From positions 62,001 through 126,000 of the forward strand of contig JAJPJG010000031.1 in NCBI GenBank assembly GCA_021324395.1: a DNA stretch of 64,000 nucleotides, read 5' to 3'. Shown piece by piece: positions 27,194-37,703 of this stretch (its first letter is position 1; each line of letters starts with the position of its first letter). The notes under the pieces are model-generated. The model was not told where the DNA came from. It made no database searches and saw nothing but the letters and a program-made list of their open reading frames with translations. The position numbers were made by a program, and so were the translations under genes. This DNA is from Spartobacteria bacterium. GTDB lineage: Bacteria > Verrucomicrobiota > Verrucomicrobiia > Chthoniobacterales > Chthoniobacteraceae.

Positions 27194-28872
27194 AGTGGAT
27201 TTTCGCTGACGACAACCACGCGGATCTCGCCGCGTCGCTTTGCGGCGAGTTGCGGCTCGCGCCGTTTCTCGCATCGATGCTCTGCCGTCGCGGCATCACG
27301 TGCGCGGACGATGCAAACCGTTTTCTTTTTCCAAAACTGAAATCGTTGAGCGATCCATTTCTGCTGCCGAACATGCGCGCGGCAATCGAGCGCATTCTCA
27401 CTGCGATTGATCGAAAAGAGCGCATTGTGCTTTACGGCGACTATGACGTGGACGGCGTCACGTCGCTCGCGCTCTTCACGCGCGTGCTGCGCGCTTTCGG
27501 CGCGGATCCAAAGCCATTTCTGCCACTGCGCATGGACGAAGGCTACGGATTGAGCAACGACGGCATCGCGCGTTGCGTTAACACGCTGCAGCCGCAGCTC
27601 CTCATCGCGCTCGACTGCGGCACCTGCTCGCACGACGAGATCGCGTCACTGAACGCGCGCAGCGTGGACGTAATCGTATTCGACCATCACGAGTGCAAAG
27701 GCGCGCGACCCGATTGCGTCGCGCTCGTGAATCCAAAACTCGGTGATGATTTTCACTACCTCTGCACCGCCGGCATCGTCTTCAAAGCGTGCCACGCGTT
27801 GCTGAAATCGCGGCCACTCGCGCAATTCGATTTGCGCGAATATCTCGACCTCGTGGCCCTCGGCACCGTCGCCGACATCGTGCCGCTCGTGCATGAAAAT
27901 CGCGCGCTCGTCCAGCGTGGCTTGGAGCAGCTCGGATGCACACGTTGGCCGGGCATTCGCGCGCTGATGGAAGTCGCCGGCGTGAGCGCGCGGATTCGAC
28001 CGGGCGACATCGGCTTTAAACTCGGTCCTCGCATCAACGCCGCCGGCCGCCTCACCAGCGCGGAACAAGCGCTGGAGTTGCTGCTGACGGAAGATCCCGT
28101 TCGCGCCCGCGAACTCGCCACGATCCTCGATGCGCAAAATCGCGAACGGCAGGATGTCGAAAAACAAATCGTTAAGCATGCGGAGGAAAAGCTGCGCGCG
28201 CAGTTCGATCCGAAACGCGACGCCGCCATCGTGCTCGGCGAACCTGGCTGGCATCCGGGCGTTCTCGGCATCGTCGCTTCGCGCATTTCCAAAGGGCATC
28301 ACCGGCCAACGCTCGTCATCGGCTTTGATGAAAACGGCATCGGCAAAGGCAGCGGACGCAGCATTGACGGGCTTTCGCTGGTAAAAGCGCTCGGCGAATG
28401 CGCGGAGTTTCTCGACAAATTCGGCGGGCACGAAATGGCCGCCGGAATGACGATCCGGCAGGATCGCTTCGCTAAATTCCAAGAAGCATTTTTGCGCTGC
28501 GCCCGTGCGTTGCTAAATGACGATCAACTGCTGCCGCGGCTCCGGGTCGATTGCGAAGTTTCGCTGGCCGATGTGAATTTCGATTTTCTCGGCAGCCATG
28601 ATCTGCTCCAGCCGTTCGGTGTCGGAAATCCTCAGCCGACATTTTTCGCGCGCAAAATCTTCCCGAACGACTCGCGCATTTTGAAAGAAAAACACATTCG
28701 CTTTTTGCTCCGGCAAAATGGTCGCACGCACCCGGCGATTTATTTCAACGCCGCTGAGATCGCGTTGCCGCAGCCGCCGTGGGACGTCGCTTTTCAAATC
28801 GATCGCAACGAATGGCAGGGCAACGTAAGCGTGCAGCTCGAAATCAAAGCAGTGCGCGCGGCGGAAACATGA
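27190..28872 (+). CDS. recJ: Single-stranded-DNA-specific exonuclease RecJ
   Basis: 5'-3' exonuclease on single-stranded DNA used in RecF-pathway recombination and mismatch repair. It is 560 residues, the usual length. DHH-family motifs are visible: [11 protein letters not shown] (82-92) with metal-binding Asp residues and FDHHECKG (about 164) giving the family name. The DHHA1 [10 protein letters not shown] block sits near residue 415 and an OB-like C-terminal domain completes it. ATG overlaps the preceding stop (ATGA at 27190-27193), and its own stop overlaps recG the same way, so translation of the three genes is coupled. Confidence 0.95.
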   Translation: MKWIFADDNHADLAASLCGELRLAPFLASMLCRRGITCADDANRFLFPKLKSLSDPFLLPNMRAAIERILTAIDRKERIVLYGDYDVDGVTSLALFTRVLRAFGADPKPFLPLRMDEGYGLSNDGIARCVNTLQPQLLIALDCGTCSHDEIASLNARSVDVIVFDHHECKGARPDCVALVNPKLGDDFHYLCTAGIVFKACHALLKSRPLAQFDLREYLDLVALGTVADIVPLVHENRALVQRGLEQLGCTRWPGIRALMEVAGVSARIRPGDIGFKLGPRINAAGRLTSAEQALELLLTEDPVRARELATILDAQNRERQDVEKQIVKHAEEKLRAQFDPKRDAAIVLGEPGWHPGVLGIVASRISKGHHRPTLVIGFDENGIGKGSGRSIDGLSLVKALGECAEFLDKFGGHEMAAGMTIRQDRFAKFQEAFLRCARALLNDDQLLPRLRVDCEVSLADVNFDFLGSHDLLQPFGVGNPQPTFFARKIFPNDSRILKEKHIRFLLRQNGRTHPAIYFNAAEIALPQPPWDVAFQIDRNEWQGNVSVQLEIKAVRAAET

Positions 28873-30929
28873 GCGACGAATTTCTCGCGAAGTCGCTCCA
28901 CGAATTCGACTCGCTGCCGGCGCAGCGCGTCCGCGCGCTGGAGCGCTTCGGGCTCGGCACGGTCGATGAGTTGCTCACGCATTATCCGCGGCGCTACGAA
29001 GACCGCACAAAGTTCGACCATTTTCCGCAGCAGGAATCCGACACGCCGGTTTGCGTGTGCGGAACCGTTGTGAAAACAAGCGAAAAGCGTCTGCCGGGCT
29101 GGAAAAAAATGTTCGAAGTGACGCTCGAGGAGGAGCAGCCGCACGCGCTAAGCGAGCCGCTGATTTGCCGCTGGTTCAATGTCCACTTCGTCCAAAAAAT
29201 GATCGCGACCGGACAGCGGCTCGTCGTTTACGGCAAACCGAAATTGCGCGCGAAAAAGATCTGCATCGATCATCCCGAGTTCGAGATCGTCGAGAACGAT
29301 GACGATGTATCGATTCATTTGAAGCGAATCACGCCGATTTATCGCGCGACGGAAGGGCTTAATCAACGCGTGCTGCGCGAGACGATTTACCGCGTGTTGG
29401 ATAAACTACGCGGCATGGAAATCGAAAGCCGATTGCCCGCAGAGCTAGATTCCATGGGATTTGGCGACGCATTACGGCAAATCCATTTTCCTGACGACGA
29501 GGCGCAGCTCGCGAATGCGAAGCGGCATCTCGTGCTGACGGAATTTTTCGCGATGCAATTATTCGTCGGTGCAAAACGCGCGGAGACGATTTCGCGCAAG
29601 GGCGAATCACATTGCGGACGCGGCGACTTGCTCACGCGTTTCCAAAAGTCACTGCCGTTCCCGCTGACGGGCGCGCAACAACGTGCCATCGCGGAGATTC
29701 GCGCCGATCTCGCCGTTCCGCGTCCGATGAACCGGCTGCTGCACGGCGATGTCGGCTCGGGCAAAACCGTCGTCGCGCTCTCGGCAATGCTGCTCGCGGT
29801 CGAAGCCGGCTTCCAGTCCGCGCTGATGGCGCCGACGCAAATTTTGGCGGAGCAGCACTACCTCAATTTCCGACGAATGCTGGATCCGCTGGACATCGCG
29901 ATCGCATTGCGCACCGGCTCGCGCACGGAAGATCCGCTGCCGCTTTTGTCCGGCGAACCGCAGATCGTCATCGGCACGCACGCGCTGCTTTACGAGCAGA
30001 ACACAAATTTTAAAAACCTGGGACTCGTCGTGATCGACGAGCAGCACAAATTCGGCGTGATGCAGCGCGCGCGCTTGATTGAGCAGGCGACTGCTCCGGA
30101 CGTGCTCGTGATGACGGCAACGCCGATTCCGCGGACGCTCACGATGACGGTTTACGGCGATCTGGACGTCTCGACCATCGACGAGCTGCCGGCGAATCGC
30201 GGCAAAATCATCACCGCCGTGCGCGACGCGTCGAAGCTTACGGAGGCGGTCGCATTTATCCGCGAGCATCTCGAAAAAGGCCGTCAGGCTTACATCGTCT
30301 ATCCGCTCATCGATGAGTCGGCGAAACTCGAGGCGAAAGCCGCCGCGCAGGAATTTGAGAAATGGCAGACGTTGCTCGCTCCGATGCGTTGCGAACTGCT
30401 GCACGGTCGGGTCGAGCCCGCGGAAAAGGATGCGATCATGGAGCGCTTCCGGCACGGCGAAACGAAAGCGCTTATCGCCACATCGGTGATCGAGGTAGGC
30501 ATCGACGTGCCGAATGCAAACATCATGCTCATTGAAAATGCGGAGCGATTCGGGCTGGCGCAGTTGCACCAGTTGCGCGGTCGCATCGGACGCGGCGGGC
30601 ACAAGTCGTATTGCATTTTGATCAGCGACGCGACGAATGCGGAGGCGATCGAAAAATTGCGCACGCTGGAAGAAACGTCGGATGGTTTCAAAATCGCCGA
30701 GGCCGATCTGCGGCTGCGCGGACCGGGCGATATTTTGGGCACGGCGCAGAGCGGTTTGCCTCCGCTTAAGCTCGGCGATCTGCTTGCCGATCAAGAATTG
30801 ATGCGGCTCGCGCGCGAAGCAGCCGCGAAGATCTTTGCGAGCGATCCATTTTTGGAGCGTGCGGAAAACAAACGTTTTCGCGATTTGATTGTCGAACGCA
30901 GGAAACTCACCTTTGCCCAAATCAGCTAA
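28869..30929 (+). CDS. recG: ATP-dependent DNA helicase RecG
   Basis: Branch-migrating helicase that reverses stalled forks and processes D- and R-loops. From the ATG at 28869, overlapping the recJ stop, it has 686 residues. The N-terminal wedge/OB domain is followed by helicase motifs: Walker A GDVGSGKTVV (about 291-300), DEQHKFG (about 390), TATPIPRTL (about 417) and QLRGRIGRGG (about 572). An earlier in-frame ATG inside recJ was rejected because the family begins near SLPAQRVRALERFG. The htrA start follows the stop with no gap. Confidence 0.96.
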   Translation: MSDEFLAKSLHEFDSLPAQRVRALERFGLGTVDELLTHYPRRYEDRTKFDHFPQQESDTPVCVCGTVVKTSEKRLPGWKKMFEVTLEEEQPHALSEPLICRWFNVHFVQKMIATGQRLVVYGKPKLRAKKICIDHPEFEIVENDDDVSIHLKRITPIYRATEGLNQRVLRETIYRVLDKLRGMEIESRLPAELDSMGFGDALRQIHFPDDEAQLANAKRHLVLTEFFAMQLFVGAKRAETISRKGESHCGRGDLLTRFQKSLPFPLTGAQQRAIAEIRADLAVPRPMNRLLHGDVGSGKTVVALSAMLLAVEAGFQSALMAPTQILAEQHYLNFRRMLDPLDIAIALRTGSRTEDPLPLLSGEPQIVIGTHALLYEQNTNFKNLGLVVIDEQHKFGVMQRARLIEQATAPDVLVMTATPIPRTLTMTVYGDLDVSTIDELPANRGKIITAVRDASKLTEAVAFIREHLEKGRQAYIVYPLIDESAKLEAKAAAQEFEKWQTLLAPMRCELLHGRVEPAEKDAIMERFRHGETKALIATSVIEVGIDVPNANIMLIENAERFGLAQLHQLRGRIGRGGHKSYCILISDATNAEAIEKLRTLEETSDGFKIAEADLRLRGPGDILGTAQSGLPPLKLGDLLADQELMRLAREAAAKIFASDPFLERAENKRFRDLIVERRKLTFAQIS

Positions 30930-32408
30930 ATGAAACGATTCGTCATTTTTGTCCTCCTCGTCGCCCTCAGCGTGCTCGCTCTTTATCGCTGGAATGAACA
31001 ACGCAACCCGCCTTTTCGGCCGGAAAAATTCACGCCTGCGGAAGGCGCAAAGCTCGACCTCAACGACGTCAAAGTCCTCGCCGCGATGGAGGAGGAATAC
31101 ACGAAGCTTGTCGATGCGGTCGTGCCGTCGGTGGTCAGCATCACGGCCTCGCGCAAAGTGCCGATGGGTTATCTGGTCGATCCATTCGAGCTGTTGTTTA
31201 ACCGGCGGTTGCGCGGTGTTCCGCAGGAGCGCGAACAGCGATCGCTCGGCTCCGGCGTCATTGTTTCGAAAGAGGGACACATTTTGACGAACAATCACGT
31301 CGTCGCCGATGTGGACGAAGTGCGCGTGCAGTTGAGCAGCGGAAAGGAAGTGCCGGCAAAAGTGATCGGCACTGATCCGCAAAGCGATATCGCGGTCTTA
31401 AAAATCGATGGCGAAAATGTGACACCGCTGCCGCTCGCTGACTCGGATCAGGTCAAAGTGGGCCAGCGTGTGATCGCGGTCGGCAATCCATTCGGGCTTG
31501 AGGAAACCGTCACGCAAGGAATCGTCAGCGCGAAAGGCCGGCGCGCGATGCAGGACAGCGCGAACGAATTTTTCCAGACCGACGCGGCGATCAATCCCGG
31601 CAATTCCGGCGGCCCGCTCGTGAATTTGCGCGGCGAGATTATCGGCATCAACAACGCAATCGGCGGACAAACGGGGAACTGGGCCGGCATCGGTTTCGCC
31701 ATTCCGTCAAACGTCGCGCGGCGCACGATGGACAGCATTTTAAAAACGGGTCATGTCGTGCGCGGTTATCTCGGCGTGGTTATTCAGCCGCTCACGCCAG
31801 ATCTCGCGCAGCAGTTTGGCGTGAAGGACGCGCGTGGTGCCCTGGTCGCGGAGGTCACGCCCGATTCCCCGGCGGAAAAAGCCGGCATTAAAAGCGGTGA
31901 CGTCATCGTGAAATTCAACGGCAAAAATGTGCGCGATGTGCAGGATTTGCGCGCGCGAGTCGGGGAAATCGGCATCGGCGAAAAAGCCGATGTAACGGTC
32001 AAGCGCGGCGACATGGAAAGCACGTTGACCGCAAAAATCGAAGAGCAGCCGGAAAACTTACAAGCCGGTCCGTCGCGCGCGCCGGCGAATCCTTTGCAGC
32101 CGCAAATCCCGCAGCAACCCGCGATGCGCGGCGCGCTCGCCGGTGTGACCGTAAACGAAATTCCGCCGGATCATCGCGGTGATCTGCCGGAAAATGTGCA
32201 CGGCGTGATGGTCGCCGAGGTTGATCCGAATTCGCCAGCGGCAGAGTCTCTCCAAGCCGGCGACGTAATCGAAGAAATCGACCGGCAGCCAATCAACTCA
32301 GTGAAAGATTACGACCGCATCGCGCAGTCGCTCAACGGCAGCGAAAAACACATGTTATTCATTGCGCGGGGCAGAACACGGTCGTTCGTTGTGTTACAGC
32401 CCGGTTAA
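30930..32408 (+). CDS. HtrA/DegP-family serine protease with two PDZ domains
   Basis: Envelope quality-control protease of 492 residues. A single N-terminal hydrophobic segment (about 3-18) serves as signal anchor. The trypsin-like domain has the full triad: H123 (NNHVV), D153 (SDIAVLKID) and S226 (PGNSGGPL). PDZ domains follow at about 280-370 and 405-490, separated by a Pro/Gln-rich linker. It starts directly after the recG stop (TAA-ATG with no spacer), an unusual partner for DNA repair genes, suggesting common transcription by proximity. DegP, DegQ or DegS roles cannot be separated from sequence; the anchor-like N-terminus and two PDZ domains fit DegQ/DegP best. Confidence 0.92.
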   Translation: MKRFVIFVLLVALSVLALYRWNEQRNPPFRPEKFTPAEGAKLDLNDVKVLAAMEEEYTKLVDAVVPSVVSITASRKVPMGYLVDPFELLFNRRLRGVPQEREQRSLGSGVIVSKEGHILTNNHVVADVDEVRVQLSSGKEVPAKVIGTDPQSDIAVLKIDGENVTPLPLADSDQVKVGQRVIAVGNPFGLEETVTQGIVSAKGRRAMQDSANEFFQTDAAINPGNSGGPLVNLRGEIIGINNAIGGQTGNWAGIGFAIPSNVARRTMDSILKTGHVVRGYLGVVIQPLTPDLAQQFGVKDARGALVAEVTPDSPAEKAGIKSGDVIVKFNGKNVRDVQDLRARVGEIGIGEKADVTVKRGDMESTLTAKIEEQPENLQAGPSRAPANPLQPQIPQQPAMRGALAGVTVNEIPPDHRGDLPENVHGVMVAEVDPNSPAAESLQAGDVIEEIDRQPINSVKDYDRIAQSLNGSEKHMLFIARGRTRSFVVLQPG

Positions 32409-32413
32409 ATCGC

Positions 32414-33982
32414 CTACGCTTTTAGTTCCTGGCCGGTATTTGCATCGGTCACCATGAATTGCTCGTGATGATACGTCGGATCGGCGCGGAACGTGAGCCG
32501 ACCGGCGTATTTGCGCTCGATGTCGATGAGCAATTCCTCGTCCTGTTCGCGCAAGCGTTGCAGCACGGCAGGATTCACGATCACTTTGATGTCATGAATC
32601 GTGTCCTGATATTTACGCATGATCGTATGGAGCGCGCGTTGCAATTCGACACTCATCGTCATCGCCGTCTTCACGCGACCGCGACCGTTGCAATACGGGC
32701 ACGACTCGTAAACGGAGCCGCTCAAACTTTCCTGCGCACGCTGCCGGGTCATTTCCATCAAGCCGAGTTGCGAGATGGCTAAGACATGCGTTTTCGCTTT
32801 GTCGCGACGCAGCCGCTCTTTCATCCGCTGATAAACGGACTGCTGATCGCGCCGGCTTTTCATGTCGATGAAGTCACCGATGATGAGTCCGCCGATATTG
32901 CGCAGGCGAAGCTGGCGCGCGATTTCGTCGGCGGCTTCCAGATTCGTTTGCAGAATCGTTTTCTCGACGTCCTTGCTGCCTTTGTTCCGGCCCGTGTTCA
33001 CATCGATCGCGATGAGCGCCTCGGTTTCGTCGATGACGATGTAGCCGCCGCACTTGAGCCAAACCTGGCGGTGAAATGCGTCGTCGATCTGTTTTTGAAC
33101 GTTGAATTTTTCGAAGATTGGCTGCGGCTCGCTGTAAAACTGAATGCGGTTTTTCGAGCGGCGCGAAATCTGGCCAACGAGATTTTGCATGCGCTCGACT
33201 GCGTGCTGGTCGTCGCAATAAACGGCATCGATCTCGTCAGTCAAAAAATCTCGCACGGTGCGCTCGATCAAATCCGGTTCGCGAAAAACGCAATCGGGCG
33301 CGGGTTTCGTTTTCATTTGCTCTTCAATCGAGCGCCATTGCTCGAGCAGCAGGCCGATATCGCGCACGAAATAGCGCGCGCGCTGGCCTTCGCCGACGGT
33401 GCGGACGATCACACCCATGCCTTCCGGCACGTTGAGTTCCTGCAAAATTTTGCGGAGTCGCTGGCGCTCTTTTGGATCTTCGATCTTGCGAGAGATGCCG
33501 CTTTGGTCGCTGAAGGGCATCAACACAAGGTAACGCCCCGCTAACGAAATGTTTGTCGTGATGCGCGGGCCTTTGGTGCTGATCGGGCCTTTGGTAACTT
33601 GCACGAGCACTTCAGAGCCGACCGGATAAATCTTGGGAATATCCGCCGCAGTGATGCGCTTTTGCTGCTTTTTCTGGCCGCGATCGACTTGCTCGACGCC
33701 ACTGTCGAGCGCCGCAGGCAACGCATCCCAGAAATGCAAAAACGCATTCTTTTCAAAACCGATGTCGACGAACATCGCTTTCAGCCCGTGTTCGATGTTT
33801 TTAACACGGCCTTTAAAGATGCTGCCGACGATGTTGCGGTCGCTTTCGCGCTCGATGTTGTATTCCTCGAGCACGCCGTTTTCCAGCAGCGCCACACGGC
33901 GCTCGAGTTTCTCGCTGTTGATGACGAGTTTGATACCGGTCTGTTTAGACAGTCCGAGAATCCGTTTGACTCTCTCGATCAT
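32414..33982 (-). CDS. rng: Ribonuclease G/E family endoribonuclease
   Basis: Single-strand endoribonuclease for rRNA maturation and mRNA decay. At 522 residues it is the short RNase G-type catalytic core without the degradosome scaffold of RNase E. The S1 domain (about 40-130, FKGRVKNIEHGLKAMFVDIG) comes first. The DNase I-like region with IDVNTGRNKG around residue 330 holds the metal-binding Asp, and the zinc-link CPYCNGRGRV is near 429. It is the last gene of the mreB-mreC-mreD-mrdA-rng run, an order also found in Proteobacteria (mre-cafA). It converges with htrA, 5 bp apart. Confidence 0.94.
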   Translation of the reverse strand: MIERVKRILGLSKQTGIKLVINSEKLERRVALLENGVLEEYNIERESDRNIVGSIFKGRVKNIEHGLKAMFVDIGFEKNAFLHFWDALPAALDSGVEQVDRGQKKQQKRITAADIPKIYPVGSEVLVQVTKGPISTKGPRITTNISLAGRYLVLMPFSDQSGISRKIEDPKERQRLRKILQELNVPEGMGVIVRTVGEGQRARYFVRDIGLLLEQWRSIEEQMKTKPAPDCVFREPDLIERTVRDFLTDEIDAVYCDDQHAVERMQNLVGQISRRSKNRIQFYSEPQPIFEKFNVQKQIDDAFHRQVWLKCGGYIVIDETEALIAIDVNTGRNKGSKDVEKTILQTNLEAADEIARQLRLRNIGGLIIGDFIDMKSRRDQQSVYQRMKERLRRDKAKTHVLAISQLGLMEMTRQRAQESLSGSVYESCPYCNGRGRVKTAMTMSVELQRALHTIMRKYQDTIHDIKVIVNPAVLQRLREQDEELLIDIERKYAGRLTFRADPTYHHEQFMVTDANTGQELKA

Positions 33983-34016
33983 GAAATGAGTTCCTTATGG
34001 TTGGGGTTGCTTCCAT

Positions 34017-36350
34017 CTAGAACGGCCAGCGCGGACGACGCTGCGGTTGCTGCGGCGCGGGCGCCTGCGGTCTGTTTGGATGGAAAAATTTTTCGAAAAT
34101 GCTGCGCCGATCCTGTGCCGGCGGTTGTTGACGTTGTTGTTGCGCTTGTTGCGCACGCTGTGCACGCGGAATGATATGACCCTGCGCGTCGGCCTCCGGG
34201 CGAATATCGGGCGCTGCGCCGCCGCCGCTTATTTGCAATTTTTCGGCGGACGGCCCCTGGCTGTCGGCGGATTCCTCGTCACCACCCGCCGCGAGCTGCA
34301 CGTTGCCTTCTTTGTAATCGGCGAGGGTCTCGACAGATTGAAATGGATGATCGTTGTGCGCGGGATCGAGACGCGCGAGCTGGACGTTGTAGCCGCCCTG
34401 ATCCATTGCGAGGCATTGCTCGAGAATGTGTGCGGCTATCGGCGCGGCGACGCTTCCGCCGTGTTTGCCGCCTTGAACCATTGTTGCAATTACATATTTC
34501 GGATGATCGAACGGGGCGAAACAGCAAAACCACGCGATCGTTTCCTTTTTGCCGCGGTCGCTCGCCTGCGCGCTTCCCGTTTTTCCGGCAACGACGACAT
34601 TTTTCAAACGCGCTTTTGCGCCCGTTCCGCCGCCGCCGGCGCCACCGGTTTCATTGACGACTTCCCACAGTCCATGACGGACGACATCAATCTGCTGCGC
34701 CGTTACTTCATTGCGCAAATCGTCGCGCACTTTCGGCTCATCCGGCACGGCGATCTTGCCATTGTCATCGAGAGCGGGTTTTCCGTCGGGCATCAACGCA
34801 GTTTTAACAAGACGCGGAGTGTAAGCAATGCCGCCGTTCGCGACCGTCGCGTAGGCCATCGCCATTTGCAGCGGGCTGGCGAGCACGTAGCCTTGTCCGA
34901 TCGACACATTTGCGGTGTAGGCGTTCGACCATTTTTCTCGGGGGTATTTGATTTTCATCCAGTCCGGGCCCGGCATCACGCCTTCTTTTTCGTCGGAAAG
35001 ACCGATGTCGTATTTTTGGCCAAAGCCGAGGATTTGCCCGATACGGTCGATGGAGTCAATGCCGGCTGCATTTCCGTATTGGTAAAAAAACGAATCGCAC
35101 GAAACCTTGATCGCGTCGGCGAGGCCGAGCACGCCGTGCTGTCCGTGCTTTTCCGCGATCCAGCAGTGGAAAAAATGATCGCCGTATTGCACGCCGCCGG
35201 GACAGTTAAAATGGGCGTTCGCGAGGTTTTTGCGCAAGCCCGCGAGCGCGGTCACGATTTTAAAAGTCGAGCCCGGCGGAAAGCCGCTCACAGCGCGATT
35301 TGCGAGCGGCACGGCGTCGTCTTTCATCAGCACGCCCCAGTCTTTCTCCGAGACGCTCGGGATGAAAATGTTCGGATCGAATGACGGAACCGACGCCATC
35401 GCGAGGATGTCGCCGTTGTTGGGATCGATGACAACCGCAGCCGCACGGCCGAGCTGCGGATGGCGAAGCGCAAGTTCGGTGATGTATTGAATGCGAGCAT
35501 CGAGCGTGAGGTAAACGTTCGCGCCCGGTTGCGCCGGCTCGGTGCGAACTTCGCCTTCGATCACTCCTTTAACGTTTCGTTGCATTACACGCACGCCCGG
35601 TTTTCCGCGCAGATATTTGTCCATGCTCTGCTCGATCTGTGATTTCCCCTCGAAATCGGGTTGGTAGAAATTGTAGTCGCGCACATCCGGTTCCAAGCTG
35701 ATGTCGTTCGGCAAGCCGACGTAGCCGAGCAAGTGCGACGCGAGCGCGCCGTAGAGATATTGCCGCACCGGTTTGATGGAAATATCGACGCCCGGCAGGC
35801 CGACGTCGTGCTCGGAAAATTTTGCGATCGTTGGAAAATCGATGTCCTCGAGATACGTGAACGGCACTTCCGTGTCGTTGCGGAAATGCGTTTTCAGTTT
35901 CTTCGCATTGTAATCCTTCGCGAGGTCGAGATCTTCCAAGCGCGGCACGACCGCCGTGTTGACGATCTTCACGATGTCCGGCTCGGTTTTGTTTGTGAGC
36001 ATGCCTTTGACCGGCGCCTGATACCGGATCTGCGGAATCACCTCGCCATGTTCGTGCGCCCGCTGGCGGAAGCCGCGCACCATGTCCGGCAAATAAAAAT
36101 CGACTTCGTAACTCGCGCGATTCGTTACGAGCGGAATGCCGTTGCGATCGCGGATCTCGCCGCGCACCGATGGGATACGCACGGTCACTTGCGAGCGACC
36201 GGAGATTTTCGAGCGATAAACTTCGCCGCGCGCTACCTGCACCCACCACAGCCGCGCGATGATCGCGCTGAGCGCGCAGATCATTAAAAAACCGAGCGCG
36301 ATGACCCGCAGTTCGATGCGTGGCCCGCGGCGGCGGCGCATGCGTGCCAT
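34017..36350 (-). CDS. mrdA: Penicillin-binding protein 2 (peptidoglycan transpeptidase)
   Basis: Class B penicillin-binding protein of 777 residues that crosslinks peptidoglycan during cell elongation. It has a cytoplasmic tail and one membrane helix (about 13-36), a dimerisation domain, then the transpeptidase domain: active Ser in GSTFK (about 360), SxN-type motif SCD in the KVSCDSFFY block (about 422), and KTG in AGKTGSAQ (about 588). The C-terminal ~110 residues form an unusual Pro/Gln/Arg-rich, low-complexity tail. It sits 1 bp from mreD in the shape operon; the usual partner rodA is not next to it. Confidence 0.94.
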   Translation of the reverse strand: MARMRRRRGPRIELRVIALGFLMICALSAIIARLWWVQVARGEVYRSKISGRSQVTVRIPSVRGEIRDRNGIPLVTNRASYEVDFYLPDMVRGFRQRAHEHGEVIPQIRYQAPVKGMLTNKTEPDIVKIVNTAVVPRLEDLDLAKDYNAKKLKTHFRNDTEVPFTYLEDIDFPTIAKFSEHDVGLPGVDISIKPVRQYLYGALASHLLGYVGLPNDISLEPDVRDYNFYQPDFEGKSQIEQSMDKYLRGKPGVRVMQRNVKGVIEGEVRTEPAQPGANVYLTLDARIQYITELALRHPQLGRAAAVVIDPNNGDILAMASVPSFDPNIFIPSVSEKDWGVLMKDDAVPLANRAVSGFPPGSTFKIVTALAGLRKNLANAHFNCPGGVQYGDHFFHCWIAEKHGQHGVLGLADAIKVSCDSFFYQYGNAAGIDSIDRIGQILGFGQKYDIGLSDEKEGVMPGPDWMKIKYPREKWSNAYTANVSIGQGYVLASPLQMAMAYATVANGGIAYTPRLVKTALMPDGKPALDDNGKIAVPDEPKVRDDLRNEVTAQQIDVVRHGLWEVVNETGGAGGGGTGAKARLKNVVVAGKTGSAQASDRGKKETIAWFCCFAPFDHPKYVIATMVQGGKHGGSVAAPIAAHILEQCLAMDQGGYNVQLARLDPAHNDHPFQSVETLADYKEGNVQLAAGGDEESADSQGPSAEKLQISGGGAAPDIRPEADAQGHIIPRAQRAQQAQQQRQQPPAQDRRSIFEKFFHPNRPQAPAPQQPQRRPRWPF

Positions 36351-36896
36351 TTATTGCACCACCTTTCTGCGCCGCGGTGCGACCCAGCCGAAAGTCAGCG
36401 CGATCGTTTGCAAAATAAAGTAAATAAGCGGCGCAATCATCATCGCGACCAGTCCCGCGCCGCCGATGCGCCACCAGACGATCTTTGGAAATAGAAATTC
36501 GCCGCGGCGAAACGTGATCATCAAATATTCCGCGAGCACCATCACCGAGACGAGCGGGCCGCTCATCAGGCAGTGAATTTCCCAGCCGTGACCGCGTTGA
36601 TATAAAGGACGAAAACCGCTCATGATTGCGCCGAGCGCGGCGTAGAGAATTATCGACCAGCCCAGCGAGATTTCAACGTTCGAGTCGAGGATCTGCACAT
36701 TCAGCGCGTCCCACATGAAACCGCTCGCGAACGCCAGCGCGAGCATGGCCCACGCAGGCAGTGAAATTGCGCCGAAAAAAAAGACGACCGGCATCAACAT
36801 GACGCGGGCCTCGTGCAGCCACGGCAGCGCAGGGATGAAATGCTGCGCAACCAGCGCAACGAACGTCGCCACGAACAAAAACAAGAACAGCATCAT
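36351..36896 (-). CDS. mreD: Rod shape-determining protein MreD
   Basis: A 181-residue membrane protein with about five hydrophobic helices, sitting in the mreC-mreD-mrdA order that identifies it; MreD sequences are too divergent for motif recognition alone. It links MreC and the Rod complex at the cytoplasmic membrane. Its ATG overlaps the mreC stop by 4 bp, and its stop is directly before the mrdA start, so the block is translationally coupled. Size and hydropathy fit the family. Confidence 0.85.
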   Translation of the reverse strand: MMLFLFLFVATFVALVAQHFIPALPWLHEARVMLMPVVFFFGAISLPAWAMLALAFASGFMWDALNVQILDSNVEISLGWSIILYAALGAIMSGFRPLYQRGHGWEIHCLMSGPLVSVMVLAEYLMITFRRGEFLFPKIVWWRIGGAGLVAMMIAPLIYFILQTIALTFGWVAPRRRKVVQ

Positions 36897-37696
36897 TTCC
36901 GGCCCGTGACGATGAACACGTCCTCGATCGTCGTGAGGTCCACGGCCGGCACGAGCGTCGCGTGGCCGTCCAGCGCGCGGACTTCAAATTGCTTGATCAC
37001 GCCGATCAAAATTCCCGACGGATAGACTCCGCCGACGCCGGACGTGTAAACTTTTTGTCCCGGCTTCAAGTCGGCTGTTTTGGAAAGAAAATTGAGGCTG
37101 ATCTCGGGCAGCGCGTTGGTCGAAGTGCGCTCGCCTTTCACGATTCCCTGCTCGCGCGAGCCCTCGACATTCGATGCGACTTTGCAGTTTTCATCGGCGA
37201 TCAAAAGAACCGTCGAAGCGTGCTCCGCGACTGTCGTCGTCTTGCCCACGAGCCCATCCTCGGTCAGCACAGGCATGTCCGGTTCGACGCCATCGGCGAA
37301 ACCGCGATCGACTTTCACCGTGTTCCACCACGTCGTCGCATCGCGCGCAATGATGCGGGCCGGCACGAGTTTAAAAATGGAGCGTTCGCGATATTCGAGC
37401 GCGCGCCGCAGCTTGTTGTTCTCGAGGCCGAGATCGCGCAGCATTTGATTCGTTGCCTTCAGTTCCTTGAGCTCTACGCGCAGTTGCTCGTTCTCCTGCT
37501 CGATCTGGGGCAACGTTTTTAAGCCTTCGCGAATCGCCGTGATTTTCGTTTGCAGCGCCGATCCGGTTTTTAAAAACGGCGCGATGAAATCGAGAAACGC
37601 AGATTGAATTTTTTGCGTATTGCGCGGGCTCAGCGCGAATAATCCGGCCACCGCGAGGAGCAGGACGACAAACGCAATGATGTTCAGCCGGCGCAT
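36893..37696 (-). CDS. mreC: Rod shape-determining protein MreC
   Basis: A 267-residue bitopic protein: one N-terminal helix (about 7-25), a coiled coil around residues 60-105 (EQENEQLRVELKELKATNQML) and a two-lobe beta domain in the periplasm with the PVLTEDGLVGKTT block near 146. It scaffolds PBP2 and other elongation enzymes. It lies between mreB and mreD, separated from mreB by a 66-bp spacer containing GACGAATGAC-type repeat sequence. Confidence 0.93.
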   Translation of the reverse strand: MRRLNIIAFVVLLLAVAGLFALSPRNTQKIQSAFLDFIAPFLKTGSALQTKITAIREGLKTLPQIEQENEQLRVELKELKATNQMLRDLGLENNKLRRALEYRERSIFKLVPARIIARDATTWWNTVKVDRGFADGVEPDMPVLTEDGLVGKTTTVAEHASTVLLIADENCKVASNVEGSREQGIVKGERTSTNALPEISLNFLSKTADLKPGQKVYTSGVGGVYPSGILIGVIKQFEVRALDGHATLVPAVDLTTIEDVFIVTGRK

Positions 37697-37703
37697 GTGC
37701 GAA

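Noticed and set aside
29649-31382. 577-codon frame antisense to recG and htrA
   Set aside because: It crosses the boundary of two well-supported genes and has antisense-type composition.
34047-35384. 445-codon frame antisense to mrdA
   Set aside because: mrdA has all transpeptidase motifs and the right operon position.
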